Assembly (NCBI RefSeq): GCF_019511665.1
Contig: NZ_JAEUAW010000008.1
Span: 1 to 64,000, forward strand
Reading direction: 5' to 3'
Length of the DNA stretch: 64,000 nucleotides
Source: Microbacterium jejuense
GTDB lineage: Bacteria; Actinomycetota; Actinomycetes; Actinomycetales; Microbacteriaceae
The notes below the pieces were generated by a model. That model made no database searches, had not been told where the DNA came from, and saw only the letters and a list, made by a program, of their open reading frames with translations. The position numbers were made by a program, and so were the translations under genes. Positions 41,486 to 50,192 of this stretch are shown one piece after another (the stretch's first letter is position 1; every line of letters starts with the position of its first letter).

Positions 41486-42463
41486 GTGCCACTCACGCCG
41501 TACACCCGCCCCGCGGACGGACAGGTGCGCCTGCTCACGAAGGTCGCTCGCATGTACCACGAGCGGGGCGTGCGGCAGGCCGACATCGCGACCGCGCTCA
41601 ATATCTCACAGGCGAAGGTGTCGCGTCTGCTGAAGCGAGCCGAAACCGTCGGAATCGTCCGCACGATCGTCACCGTCGCACCCGGCGTGTACGCCGAGCT
41701 CGAAGAGCAGCTCGAAGACAGATACGGCCTCGCCGAGGCGGTCGTCGTCGACGTCGATCCCGACGCGGACGAGCGAGAGCTGCTCGCCTCGCTCGGCGCC
41801 GGCGCCGCGGCGTACCTCGAAGCCACGCTCTCGGGCAGCGACCGCATCGGCGTCTCGTCGTGGAGCCAGACGATCCTCGCGATGGTCGACCGCATGCGGC
41901 CGTTCACGGTGCGCGGAGCGACCGAGGTCGTTCAACTGCTCGGCGGCATCGGGGCGCCGGAAGCGCAGAGCCACTCCAACCGCATCCTCGGCGAGCTCGC
42001 CCGCACGCTCGGCGCCGACCCTGTCTACGTGCAGGCTCCCGGCGTCGTCGCGGACTCCGCCATCCGCGACAGCCTGCTCTCGGACCCGTCGATGCAGGAG
42101 GTCACCCGGCACTGGAACGAGCTCACGATGGCCATCATGGGCATCGGCAGCATCGAACCCTCGGACGTGCTGGCCACCAGCGGCAACGCGTTCACCGACG
42201 ACGAGCGCCGCTCGCTGCTCGAGCAGGGGGCGGTGGGCGACATCTGCCACCGCATCTTCCGCGCCGACGGGTCTCTCGTGCGCGGCGCGCTCGACGACCG
42301 CATCATCGCCATCACCGTCGAGAACCTCCTGCGCATCCCGCGCCGCGTCGGCATCGCCGGCGGCGAACGCAAGCTCGAGGCCATCCACGGCGCCCTCGCG
42401 GGCGACTGGGTCACGACCCTCGTCACCGATCTGCGCTCGGCCGAAGCCCTCGCCGAGCGCTGA
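41486..42463 (+). CDS. SorC/DeoR-type sugar-binding transcriptional regulator
   Basis: 325 residues from a GTG with GGAG upstream. Helix-turn-helix at about 17-40 (ARMYHERGVRQADIATALNI, then SQAKVSRLLKRAE) and a C-terminal sugar-phosphate-binding domain (RIGVSSWSQTILAMVD, VVQLLGGIGAPEAQSHSNRI). SorC proteins sense phosphorylated sugars. It is transcribed towards the racemase/ABC cluster but separated by a repeat-filled gap. Likely targets are that cluster or the GH127 operon; the link is inference. Confidence 0.85.
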   Translation: MPLTPYTRPADGQVRLLTKVARMYHERGVRQADIATALNISQAKVSRLLKRAETVGIVRTIVTVAPGVYAELEEQLEDRYGLAEAVVVDVDPDADERELLASLGAGAAAYLEATLSGSDRIGVSSWSQTILAMVDRMRPFTVRGATEVVQLLGGIGAPEAQSHSNRILGELARTLGADPVYVQAPGVVADSAIRDSLLSDPSMQEVTRHWNELTMAIMGIGSIEPSDVLATSGNAFTDDERRSLLEQGAVGDICHRIFRADGSLVRGALDDRIIAITVENLLRIPRRVGIAGGERKLEAIHGALAGDWVTTLVTDLRSAEALAER

Positions 42464-42790
42464 CCGCGGGGCGCGGCGCGCGCACGATCCCGTGCACCAC
42501 GCTTCGTCTCGCTGGCGCTCGCTCAGCGACCGGAACCGAGCTCCGCGCGAAGCCCCGATCGCTGAGCGCGCGAGCCGACGGCAGACCCGCCCCCCGGTCG
42601 TTGAGCGAGGGAGGAACGACCCAGACGAAACGCCCCGAGGCACGGACAGCCCGGGGCGGGCTCCGCGAGCGCCCAGGCGCTTCGTCTTCGCGCGCCAGAG
42701 CGCGCTCCGCTCAACGAGCGCACCCGCCGATCATTGAGCGAGCGACGAAGGTACGAGACGAAACGCCCCGAGCCTCCGTCGAGTCCGAAC
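42464..42790. repeat. Repeat-filled spacer between convergent genes
   Basis: 327 bases without a gene. Contains at least four TTGAGCGAG/CGAAACG-family elements in both orientations (about 42498-42533, 42593-42635, 42678-42721, 42732-42769) that can fold into long imperfect hairpins between the convergent SorC and racemase-like genes. Probable bidirectional terminator. Confidence 0.75.
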
Positions 42791-43453
42791 TCAGCGCGCG
42801 GCCAGGGATTCCGCCAGGCGCTCGACACCGAGCCGCGGGCTCGTGAGCACCGGCACGTCGACCGACGCGGCCTCGGCGGCGGAGGCCATCGATGCCTGGG
42901 CCAGCACGATCACGTCCGCCTCGGCCGCGCCGCGCTCGATCGCGGCGGCGACCAGGCGGTCGTGCGTGGCACGGTCGCCTCCGGCCACGGCGGCGAAGGC
43001 ACCCTCGATGACCTCGCTCGTCACCTCCGGCTCGACGCCCGCGAGCGCCGCACGCTCCTGCAGCAGTCCCAGGGTGGGACGGCACGTCGTGGGCAGCGTC
43101 GCGAGGACGCGGATGCGGCTTCCGGCTCGGACGGCGGCATCCGCCATCGCCTCGTCGACGCGCAGCACGGGCACACCCGCAGCCGCGGCGGCAGGGGCCG
43201 CCAGCTCCGAGATGGACGAGCACGTGAAGAGGACGGCATCCGCTCCCCCTGCCGCGGCGGCGCGCACGAGGTCGTCGATCCGCTCGGGGACGGAGGCCGC
43301 GCGCTCGTCGTCGCCGAGGTCGGCCACGATGCGGTCATCGAGGTAGTTCACGACCGTCGCGCCCGGGATCAGCTCTGTTGCGAGCGCCCCGAAGGGGGCG
43401 ATGTTGACGGCACCGGTGTGCAGGAACGCGATGCGGGGAGCGGCCTGTGTCAT
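42791..43453 (-). CDS. Asp/Glu racemase-fold protein, atypical
   Basis: 220 residues. Asp/Glu/hydantoin racemase and arylmalonate-decarboxylase fold: FLHTGAVNIAPFG, VLFTCSSISELA (C78), LATLPTTCRPTLGLLQ, DVIVLAQASMAS. Two-base racemases need a second catalytic Cys where this protein reads AQASM, so it is probably not a classical amino-acid racemase; a decarboxylase- or isomerase-like reaction with one Cys is possible. Last gene of the minus-strand ABC transporter cluster (20 bp behind the MalG-type permease), so it likely acts on the transported compound. Confidence 0.7.
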   Translation of the reverse strand: MTQAAPRIAFLHTGAVNIAPFGALATELIPGATVVNYLDDRIVADLGDDERAASVPERIDDLVRAAAAGGADAVLFTCSSISELAAPAAAAAGVPVLRVDEAMADAAVRAGSRIRVLATLPTTCRPTLGLLQERAALAGVEPEVTSEVIEGAFAAVAGGDRATHDRLVAAAIERGAAEADVIVLAQASMASAAEAASVDVPVLTSPRLGVERLAESLAAR

Positions 43454-43473
43454 GGACCCAGCCTTTCAGCTTC

Positions 43474-44385
43474 TCAGCCCTTGAGGGCGCCGCCGGCCAT
43501 GCCGGCCATGATCTTCTTGTTGAGCGTCAGGAAGACGATGAGCAGCACGACGATGTTGATGCTGACGGCCGCGAACAGCGGGCCGTACTGCGTCGAGCCG
43601 TACTCGTCGCTGAGGCTCAGCAGGCCCACCTGGATCGTCGCGAGTTCGGGACGCGTCGTGAACGTCAGCGCGATGAGCAGGTCGTTCCACACGCTGAAGA
43701 ACTGCACGAGGCCGACGGTGAGGATCGCGTTCTTCATCATCGGGATGCCGATCACGAAGAACGAACGGAGCGGCCCCGAGCCGTCGACCGTCGCCGCCTC
43801 GAAGATCTCGCGCGGCACCGAGCGGAAGTACGTCGCCATGAGGAAGGTCGTCAGCGGCAGCCCCATCACGGTGTACGTGATGATGAGCGGCAGCAGCGTG
43901 TCGGTGATGCCCATCCGGAAGTACACGATGAACAGCGGCACGAGGATCATCTGGCCGGGCACCATGATGCCGGCGAGCACGTAGAGCAGGACGCCGTTGC
44001 GGCCCTTCCAGATCATCACCTCGAGCGCGTACCCGGCCGCGACGCCGATGAACACGATCAGCAGCACCGACGGGATGGTCACGATGATGCTGTTGAGGTA
44101 GTTCAGCGCCACGTTGCCGTTGGTGAGCGCGGCGATGTAGTTGTCGAAGTTCCAGGTCTCGGGCAGCGACAGGGCGGGGTTCGACAGGAACTCGGACTGC
44201 GTCTTGAACGAGCCGAGCACCATCCACACCTGCGGATACAGCACCACGACCATGAGGATCGCGACCACGATCCACACGGGCACACGCCGCAGCAGGCGCT
44301 TCGCGGTGCGCCGGCCCTTGCTGGGGGCGGGCTTGCGCCGGGTCGGGACCGCGACCGTGGCCGGAGCATCCAATGTCGTCGTCAT
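43474..44385 (-). CDS. Sugar ABC transporter permease, MalG type (CUT1)
   Basis: 303 residues, about six membrane helices after a basic N-terminus (RRKPAPSKGRRTAKRLLRR). The EAA loop is EIFEAATVDGSGPLRSFFVIGIPMMK, and the ending LNKKIMAGMAGGALKG is typical of MalG-type proteins. It pairs with the MalF-type protein encoded one base upstream; GGAGG lies inside that gene's end. No ATPase gene is present, so a shared MsiK-type ATPase elsewhere is expected. Confidence 0.92.
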   Translation of the reverse strand: MTTTLDAPATVAVPTRRKPAPSKGRRTAKRLLRRVPVWIVVAILMVVVLYPQVWMVLGSFKTQSEFLSNPALSLPETWNFDNYIAALTNGNVALNYLNSIIVTIPSVLLIVFIGVAAGYALEVMIWKGRNGVLLYVLAGIMVPGQMILVPLFIVYFRMGITDTLLPLIITYTVMGLPLTTFLMATYFRSVPREIFEAATVDGSGPLRSFFVIGIPMMKNAILTVGLVQFFSVWNDLLIALTFTTRPELATIQVGLLSLSDEYGSTQYGPLFAAVSINIVVLLIVFLTLNKKIMAGMAGGALKG

Positions 44386-44386
44386 G

Positions 44387-45268
44387 TCAGACCTCCGCCT
44401 TGCGCCGCGACGACCGGAAGATCGCGAGCGTGAACACCAGGCACAGCAGCGTCAGCACCAGTGCGATCGTCGAGCCGTAGCCGTACTCCGCGTACTCGAA
44501 CGCGGTGCGGTACATGTACAGGGTGAGCGGGGCGGTCGAGGTGCCCGGACCACCGCCGTTGAGGGCCAGCAGGCTGTCGAAGACCTTCAGCGTCGAATTG
44601 AGGCTGAAGATGATCGACGACAGCAGGATGGGCAGCGACAGCGGCACGATGATGTGCCGCACGAGCTTCAGGCCGTTCGCGCCGTCGAGACGGGCGGACT
44701 CGATGACCTCCTCGGGGATGTCGAGCAGGCCCGCGTACAGCAGCACGGCGTAGAAGCCCATGGAGCCCCACAGCGTCATGACGATCGCGGTGGTCATGGT
44801 GCCCGCGGTCGAGGCGAGCACCTCGACGCTCTCGCCGCCGAAGAAGTTGATGATGTCGTTGACGGGACCCTGGTTCTGGCCGACCGCCACGAAGCTCTTG
44901 AAGAGGAGCGCGACCGCCACGGTGGGCAGGATCGCGGGGAAGAAGACGATCGTGCGCACGAACGACGAGCCCCTGCGCAGCACGAAGACGTACAGCAGCG
45001 CGAGGCCGTAGCCGAGTGCCACCTGGCCGATCGTGGCCACGATCGCGAAGAAGATGCTGACCCACATCGACTGCAGCGCGGCGCCGTCGGTGAAGAAGGT
45101 CGTGAAGTTCTGGAAGCCGACCCACTCGAAGCCGCGCAGGGTGTTGCCCTCGAAGAACGAGAGCCCGAACGACCACGCCACCGGCACGATCTTGAGCAGG
45201 GTGTACAGCAGGAGCGCAGGCGCCAGCAGGATGAAGATCGTCTTGCGATCTCCGAAGATCGAGTTCAT
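44387..45268 (-). CDS. Sugar ABC transporter permease, MalF type (CUT1)
   Basis: 293 residues, six membrane helices. EAA loop EEVIESARLDGANGLKLVRHIIVPLS; start MNSIFGDRKTIFILLAPALL. Co-transcribed with the MalG-type permease and the binding protein. A 15-bp perfect hairpin separates it from the binding-protein gene. Substrate unknown; context suggests a pectic or hemicellulosic oligosaccharide. Confidence 0.92.
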   Translation of the reverse strand: MNSIFGDRKTIFILLAPALLLYTLLKIVPVAWSFGLSFFEGNTLRGFEWVGFQNFTTFFTDGAALQSMWVSIFFAIVATIGQVALGYGLALLYVFVLRRGSSFVRTIVFFPAILPTVAVALLFKSFVAVGQNQGPVNDIINFFGGESVEVLASTAGTMTTAIVMTLWGSMGFYAVLLYAGLLDIPEEVIESARLDGANGLKLVRHIIVPLSLPILLSSIIFSLNSTLKVFDSLLALNGGGPGTSTAPLTLYMYRTAFEYAEYGYGSTIALVLTLLCLVFTLAIFRSSRRKAEV

Positions 45269-45301
45269 CGGGCGGATGCCTCTCCCGGGTGTTTCTGGAG
45301 T

Positions 45302-45354
45302 GTGCCGGCCTCCTCCGAGCCTAGGCCGGAGCCCGGGCGGGAGGAGGCCGGCAC
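45302..45354 (-). terminator. Intercistronic hairpin after the 45360 binding-protein gene
   Basis: GTGCCGGCCTCCTCC (45302-45316) pairs perfectly with GGAGGAGGCCGGCAC (45340-45354) around a 23-base loop. It lies between the binding-protein stop and the MalF-type permease. Like the hairpins at 8893 and 24546 it probably raises the binding-protein to permease ratio. Confidence 0.75.
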
Positions 45355-45359
45355 GGAGG

Positions 45360-46691
45360 TCACTTGTTGGCGTCGAGGCTGGCCTGGAGATCCTTCATGT
45401 AATCCTCCGGGCTCATCTGCCCCGTCGTGAGCAGCGTGACGTTGGTCGAGGCGAGCGAGTTGCTCTTCGGGTCGAACAGGGCCTCGAACCACAGCACCGT
45501 CTCATCGATGCCCTCGATGCGCTGCTGGATCTCGGCCGTGTTCTCCGAGATGTCGGTCACCTCGCCGTTGACCTTGAAGCCCGAGATGACGCCCGCATCC
45601 TGCAGCGCCTGCTGGCCGTAGTTCTCGGCGATGCAGCTGATCCAGTCCTGCGTCTTGGGGCCGAACTGCTCGGCGTTGACGATCATCGGCGCGCCGGCGT
45701 TGGCCGGGTACTGGTCGATCGAGCCCTTGCCCCCGTCGACCTCGGGGAACGGCATGAAGCCGACGTTCTCGCCGCCGATCTGGTTGCGGTCGGGGTCGTT
45801 GATCGCGCTCAGCAGCCACGTGCCGTCGTAGGTCATCGCGGCCTGGCCGGTGAGGAACATGTTGGACGAGGTGTCGCCGTCGCGGGTCGAGAAGCCCTCG
45901 CCGAAGTAGCCGGCCTCGGCGAACTCCTGCAGCGCCTTCGCGCCGGCGACGTACTCCGGGTCGGTCAGCTTCGCGTCGCCGCTCTGGATCGCGGTCATCG
46001 CGTCGGGCCCGACGTTGCGGTAGATGTACATGCCGAGGATGCGCGTGAGCGGCCATCCGTTGGCGCCGGCCTCCGTCATCGGCACGACACCGGCGTCCTG
46101 GAGCGCAGCCGCGTCGGCGACGAGGTCGTCCCACGTCTGCGGCTCGTCGAGGCCGTTGTCGGCGAAGATCTGCTTGTTGTAGAAGATGCCCTCGATGTTG
46201 TACTGGTACGGCATCGAGAACATGCCGCCGTACACCTGCTCGACGGTCGAGGCGGCGGCGGGCAGGACGTTGTCCCATGCACCGGCGTCTTCGAGCGCCG
46301 CCTTGAGGTCGCCGACGAGCCCGGCCTTGCCGAGGTCGCCGTCGGGGCGGATGAGCGCCGTGCCCGCGATGGTGTGGGTGGCGAGGGCGCCCTGGCTGGC
46401 CAGCAGCGTCACCTTCTGCACCACGTCGGCCTGGGCGACCTTCTGGTGCTCGATAGGGAGAGCCTCGTTCTCGGCCTTGCAGGCACCCTCGGCGAGGGCG
46501 TCCAGCTCGTCCGACAGCACGGGGTTCTCGTTCGCGGTCATGACCGTGAAGGTGTCGGGGTCAGTGCCGCCGGCACCCCCGTCCGCGGATCCGTTTCCGG
46601 CGTTGCCGCCGGCGCAGGCGGCGAGCGGCACGACCGCGGCGAGCGCGATCCCGAGCGTCGCGATGCGACGTCGGTTGCTGCGTGTGTTCAT
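45360..46691 (-). CDS. Sugar-binding lipoprotein of CUT1 ABC transporter
   Basis: 443 residues from the ATG at 46691, preceded by AAGGAGG. Lipoprotein signal ending LAAC (Cys near residue 27) after MNTRSNRRRIATLGIALAAV. SBP_bac_1 body: PYQYNIEGIFYNKQIFADNG, TWDDLVADAAAL, MTYDGTWLLSAIND, GKGSIDQYPANAGAPMIVN. It captures the sugar on the outer surface for the MalF/MalG pair. Divergent from the GH127 operon over a 244-bp promoter region, so both are likely induced together. Confidence 0.92.
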   Translation of the reverse strand: MNTRSNRRRIATLGIALAAVVPLAACAGGNAGNGSADGGAGGTDPDTFTVMTANENPVLSDELDALAEGACKAENEALPIEHQKVAQADVVQKVTLLASQGALATHTIAGTALIRPDGDLGKAGLVGDLKAALEDAGAWDNVLPAAASTVEQVYGGMFSMPYQYNIEGIFYNKQIFADNGLDEPQTWDDLVADAAALQDAGVVPMTEAGANGWPLTRILGMYIYRNVGPDAMTAIQSGDAKLTDPEYVAGAKALQEFAEAGYFGEGFSTRDGDTSSNMFLTGQAAMTYDGTWLLSAINDPDRNQIGGENVGFMPFPEVDGGKGSIDQYPANAGAPMIVNAEQFGPKTQDWISCIAENYGQQALQDAGVISGFKVNGEVTDISENTAEIQQRIEGIDETVLWFEALFDPKSNSLASTNVTLLTTGQMSPEDYMKDLQASLDANK

Positions 46692-46769
46692 AGCGTCCTC
46701 CTTGACGACGACCATGCGGGTGAAAGGTACGACCACGACAGTAGGGACGATTTCGATGTGTGTCAACAG

Positions 46770-46779
46770 TCAGTACTGA
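46770..46779. promoter_or_regulatory. TCAGTACTGA palindrome in the ABC/GH127 divergent promoter
   Basis: A perfect 10-bp palindrome 79 bp upstream of the binding-protein start, in an AT-rich patch. Candidate operator for the ABC operon; regulator not identified. Confidence 0.4.
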
Positions 46780-46810
46780 AATTCTATTCACTTTGAGACG
46801 ATTCAGGGAT

Positions 46811-46830
46811 TAGACTGCATTTCCATGCAG
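46811..46830 (+). promoter_or_regulatory. TAGACT -10-like box and CTGCAT-N4-ATGCAG palindrome
   Basis: TAGACT (46811-46816) could be a -10 for the GH127 operon, overlapped by CTGCATTTCCATGCAG (46815-46830). TTAGACTGCA also occurs upstream of the GH2 gene on the opposite strand (56421-56430), followed there by repeated TGCATNTCCAT motifs, which hints at a shared regulator. Confidence 0.45.
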
Positions 46831-46935
46831 CGTTGCGAGATCTTGCATCGCTGTCTTGCCTGACCCGCATCGGTCCTGTTCTTGCCGCGACGCCGCGACG
46901 GGCACGAGACTGAACGCCACTCGGAAGGAACCGAC

Positions 46936-48936
46936 ATGACCGCCACGACCGCGACCCGGGCTCACGCCCGGTTGCGACCCCTCGGCGCCGCCCACGCGCG
47001 CTGGGCCAGCGGCTTCTGGGGAGACGTCCACGATCGCACGCGCGACGTGACGATCCCGCAGATCTGGTCCTCGCTGAGCGATCCCGCCGTGAGTCCCGGC
47101 CTCGCGAACTTCCGCATCGCCGCGGGGCTCGAGCCGGGCGAGCACTCCGGCCCGCCCTTCATGGACGGCGACTTCTACAAGTGGCTCGAGGCCGCCATCG
47201 CGCGCCTCGAGACCGACCCCGACCCCGAGCTCGGCGAGCGCATCGAGCACATCGCCGAGCTCATCGCCTCCGTCCAGCGTCCCGACGGGTACCTCCACAC
47301 GCCGACGATCATCTCGACGCGCAACCACGAGGACGCCATCGCCCTCGCCGACCGCTTCAACTTCGAGACGTACAACCTCGGGCACCTCATCACCGCGGGC
47401 GTGCGCCACTACGAGGTCACCGGATCGACGACGCTCCTGGATGCCGCACGCAAGGCCGCGTCGTTCCTCGAAGACCTCGCCACGAACAAGCCGCTGGAGC
47501 TCGCCCGCAGCGCGATCTGCCCGTCGCACTACATGGCCGTCATCGACCTGTACCGTGCGACCGGCGACGAGCAGTACCTCCGGCTGTCGGAGGCGTTCAT
47601 CCGCGTGCGCGACGACTTCGAGGGCGGCGACGACAACCAGGACCGTCTTCCCGTGCGCGAGCAGAAGGTGGTCGCCGGCCACGCCGTGCGCGCCAACTAC
47701 CTGTACGCGGGTCTGGCCGACCTCGTCGCCGAGACCGGCGACGGCGACCTCCAGGCCGTCCTCGAGCGGCTGTGGCGCGACGTCGTCGACACCAAGCTCT
47801 ACATCACCGGCGGCGCGGGGGCCCTCTACGACGGCGCCTCCCCCGACGGCTCGCCCTGGCAGGGCGACATCAGCCGCGTGCACCAGGCGTACGGGCGGGC
47901 GTACCAGCTGCCGCAGACGACGGCCCACAACGAGTCGTGCGCGAACATCGGGCTGATCCTGTGGGGCGAGCGGATGCTGGCACTCACGGGCGACGCGGCC
48001 TACGCCGACGTGATCGAGCAGGTGGCGTTCAACAGCCTCCTGTCGAGCGTCAGCCTCGCCGGTTCGGAGTACTTCTACACCAACCCGCTGCGCCAGGTGC
48101 GCGACCTCCCCTATCCGCTCCGCCGCCCGGGCGACACGGCGATCCACCCGACACCGCCCCCGCCGCCGTCGGACGAGCGCCTGCGCGAGTCCTACCTCAG
48201 CTGCTTCTGCTGCCCGCCGAACATCGCGCGCACGCTCGCGCGGTTCCACGAGCGCGCGGCATCGCTCGGCGACGACGGCCTCTACGTCCACCTGTACGGC
48301 GGCAGCGCGCTCGACGTGACGACCGACGACGGCCGCCGGCTCGCGCTTCGCGAAGACGGCGGGTACCCGTGGGGCGAGACCGTCGTCTTCACGGTGACGG
48401 CGGCGGTGGATGCCGGCGGCCACGGCATCCCGCTGCACCTGCGCATCCCGGGGTGGTCGTCGGGTGCGACGCTCACGGTGAACGGCGAGGCCGTGACGGT
48501 GAGCGACCCCGGCGCCTACACGCGCATCGACCGCGTGTGGCAGGAGGGCGACGTCGTCGCGCTGCACCTGCCGATGCCGGTGCGCGTGCTGCGCGCCCAC
48601 CGCCTGGCCGAAGAGGCCACGAACCAGGTCGCGGTACGCCGCGGACCCGTCGTGTACGCCGTCGAGAGCGCCGACCTGCCCGAGGGCGTCGTGCTCGAGC
48701 AGATCGCGCTGCGTCGCGGCGCCGCGTTGATTCCCGTCGAGGCGGAGGTGGCGGGGCACTCCGTCGTCGCCCTCGAGACGGAGGCGGTCGTGCTGCCGCG
48801 CACCGACGACGACGCGCTGTACGACGACGTGGACGATGCGCCGCTGGCCGCGGCATCCATTCGGCTCATCCCGTACTTCGCGTGGGGCAACCGCGGCGCC
48901 GGCGAGATGTCGGTCTGGCTCCCGCTGGTGTGGTGA
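46936..48936 (+). CDS. GH127 glycoside hydrolase (beta-L-arabinofuranosidase / aceric-acid hydrolase family)
   Basis: 666 residues from the ATG at 46936 with GGAAGGAA upstream. No signal peptide. (Alpha/alpha)6 barrel with PDGYLHTPTI, CPSHYMAVIDLYRATGD, GHAVRANYLYAG, ITGGAG, TTAHNESCANIG (Glu near 332) and the nucleophile/zinc cysteines CFCCPPN (about 423-429), the hallmarks of the Cys-nucleophile mechanism. GH127 members remove beta-L-arabinofuranose or, in rhamnogalacturonan II, aceric acid. It heads an operon with a RuBisCO-like protein and a DUF1537 kinase, which favours a branched sugar or sugar acid over plain arabinose (inference). Confidence 0.88.
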   Translation: MTATTATRAHARLRPLGAAHARWASGFWGDVHDRTRDVTIPQIWSSLSDPAVSPGLANFRIAAGLEPGEHSGPPFMDGDFYKWLEAAIARLETDPDPELGERIEHIAELIASVQRPDGYLHTPTIISTRNHEDAIALADRFNFETYNLGHLITAGVRHYEVTGSTTLLDAARKAASFLEDLATNKPLELARSAICPSHYMAVIDLYRATGDEQYLRLSEAFIRVRDDFEGGDDNQDRLPVREQKVVAGHAVRANYLYAGLADLVAETGDGDLQAVLERLWRDVVDTKLYITGGAGALYDGASPDGSPWQGDISRVHQAYGRAYQLPQTTAHNESCANIGLILWGERMLALTGDAAYADVIEQVAFNSLLSSVSLAGSEYFYTNPLRQVRDLPYPLRRPGDTAIHPTPPPPPSDERLRESYLSCFCCPPNIARTLARFHERAASLGDDGLYVHLYGGSALDVTTDDGRRLALREDGGYPWGETVVFTVTAAVDAGGHGIPLHLRIPGWSSGATLTVNGEAVTVSDPGAYTRIDRVWQEGDVVALHLPMPVRVLRAHRLAEEATNQVAVRRGPVVYAVESADLPEGVVLEQIALRRGAALIPVEAEVAGHSVVALETEAVVLPRTDDDALYDDVDDAPLAAASIRLIPYFAWGNRGAGEMSVWLPLVW

Positions 48937-48941
48937 CGCGC

Positions 48942-50192
48942 ATGGAACACGTCATCGCCACCTATGTCATCGAGACATCGCTGCCGCTCGCGCATGCGGC
49001 GGAGGTGCTCGCCGGAGAGCAGTCGACCGGCACGTTCGTGCGGGTCGAGCGCGAGTCCGACGATCTGCGGGCCCGCTTCGCCGCCCAGGTCGAGTCCCTC
49101 GAAGAGCTGCCGCTCACCGGTGCGTCGCCGCTGCCGGGTTCGGTGGGCGATCCGGCGCTGCGGCGCCGTGCCCGGCTGCGCCTGCGGTTCCCGCTCGACA
49201 ACTTCGGCCCGTCGCTGCCGAACCTGCTCGCCGCGGTCGCCGGCAACCTGTTCGAGATCAAGGAACTCTCGGCGATCCGCCTGGTCGACCTCGACCTGCC
49301 GCCCGCGTTCGCCGAGCGCTACCCCGGACCGGCGTTCGGTGTCGAGGGCACGCGCCGGCTGACGGGGCGCCCCGACGGCGCGATGATCGGCACGATCGTC
49401 AAGCCCAGCATCGGGCTCGCACCGTCCGAGCTCGCGGAGGTCGTCGGCGAGCTCGCCGAGGCGGGCATCGACTTCATCAAGGACGACGAGCTGCAGGGCA
49501 ACGGGCCGACGGCGCCGCTGGCCGCGCGCGTGGCCGCCGTCATGCCGGTGCTCGAGCGCTACGCCGACCGTCACGGCCGCAAGCCCATGTACGCGTTCAA
49601 CATCACCGACGACATCGGGCGCCTGGAGGCCAACCACGACCTCGTCGTCGCCGCGGGCGGCACGTGCGTCATGGCGTGCGTCAACCTCGTCGGACTGCCG
49701 GGGCTGGAGTTCCTGCGCCGCCACAGCGCCGTGCCGATCCACGGGCACCGCGCCATGTTCGGCTCGTTCGGACGCTCGGAGCAGGTGGGCATCGCCTTCC
49801 GCGCGTGGCAGAAGCTCGCGCGCCTGGCGGGCGCCGACCACCTGCACACGAACGGCATCAGCAACAAGTTCTACGAGACCGACGAGCAGGTGCTCGACTC
49901 GATCGCCGCGGTGCGCGAGCCGCTGCTGGGGCTGACCCCGACCGTGCCCGTGCTGTCGTCGGGCCAGTGGGGCGGTCTCGCGCATGCCACGTACGCCGCC
50001 GTGGGGACCACGGACCTGCTGGTGCTCGCCGGCGGCGGCATCCACGGTCACCCCGACGGTGCCGCGGCCGGCGTCGCCAGCATGCGCGACGCGTGGGCCT
50101 CGGCCGCACGCGGCGAGAGCGCCGACGACGCGTTTGCCACTTCGCCGGCGCTGCGACGCGCCGCCGAGCTGTTCGGACCCGTCCGTGCGTGA
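48942..50192 (+). CDS. RuBisCO-like protein, candidate 3-oxo-isoapionate-4-phosphate-processing enzyme
   Basis: 416 residues from the ATG at 48942; a GTG at 48933 overlapping the GH127 stop is possible. RuBisCO large-subunit fold with the carbamylation Lys180 and metal ligands in IDFIKDDE, TIVKPSIG at 151-158 (Lys154 kept, second Lys replaced by Ser) and HGHRAM (267-272). RuBisCO-like proteins with a DUF1537 kinase next door are known as OiaX (decarboxylase, to L-erythrulose 1-phosphate) or OiaT (transcarboxylase/hydrolase, to 3-phosphoglycerate and glycolate). Which one this is cannot be told. True CO2 fixation is excluded by the altered loops and context. Confidence 0.75.
   Translation: MEHVIATYVIETSLPLAHAAEVLAGEQSTGTFVRVERESDDLRARFAAQVESLEELPLTGASPLPGSVGDPALRRRARLRLRFPLDNFGPSLPNLLAAVAGNLFEIKELSAIRLVDLDLPPAFAERYPGPAFGVEGTRRLTGRPDGAMIGTIVKPSIGLAPSELAEVVGELAEAGIDFIKDDELQGNGPTAPLAARVAAVMPVLERYADRHGRKPMYAFNITDDIGRLEANHDLVVAAGGTCVMACVNLVGLPGLEFLRRHSAVPIHGHRAMFGSFGRSEQVGIAFRAWQKLARLAGADHLHTNGISNKFYETDEQVLDSIAAVREPLLGLTPTVPVLSSGQWGGLAHATYAAVGTTDLLVLAGGGIHGHPDGAAAGVASMRDAWASAARGESADDAFATSPALRRAAELFGPVRA

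Noticed and set aside
43474..46691. Incomplete, non-functional ABC importer because no ATPase gene is present
   Set aside because: CUT1 importers of Actinobacteria commonly share an MsiK-type ATPase encoded elsewhere, so the set is normal.
48942..50192. Authentic RuBisCO large subunit
   Set aside because: The second active-site lysine of the TIVKP loop is Ser, there is no small subunit, phosphoribulokinase or carboxysome gene, and the partner is a DUF1537 kinase.
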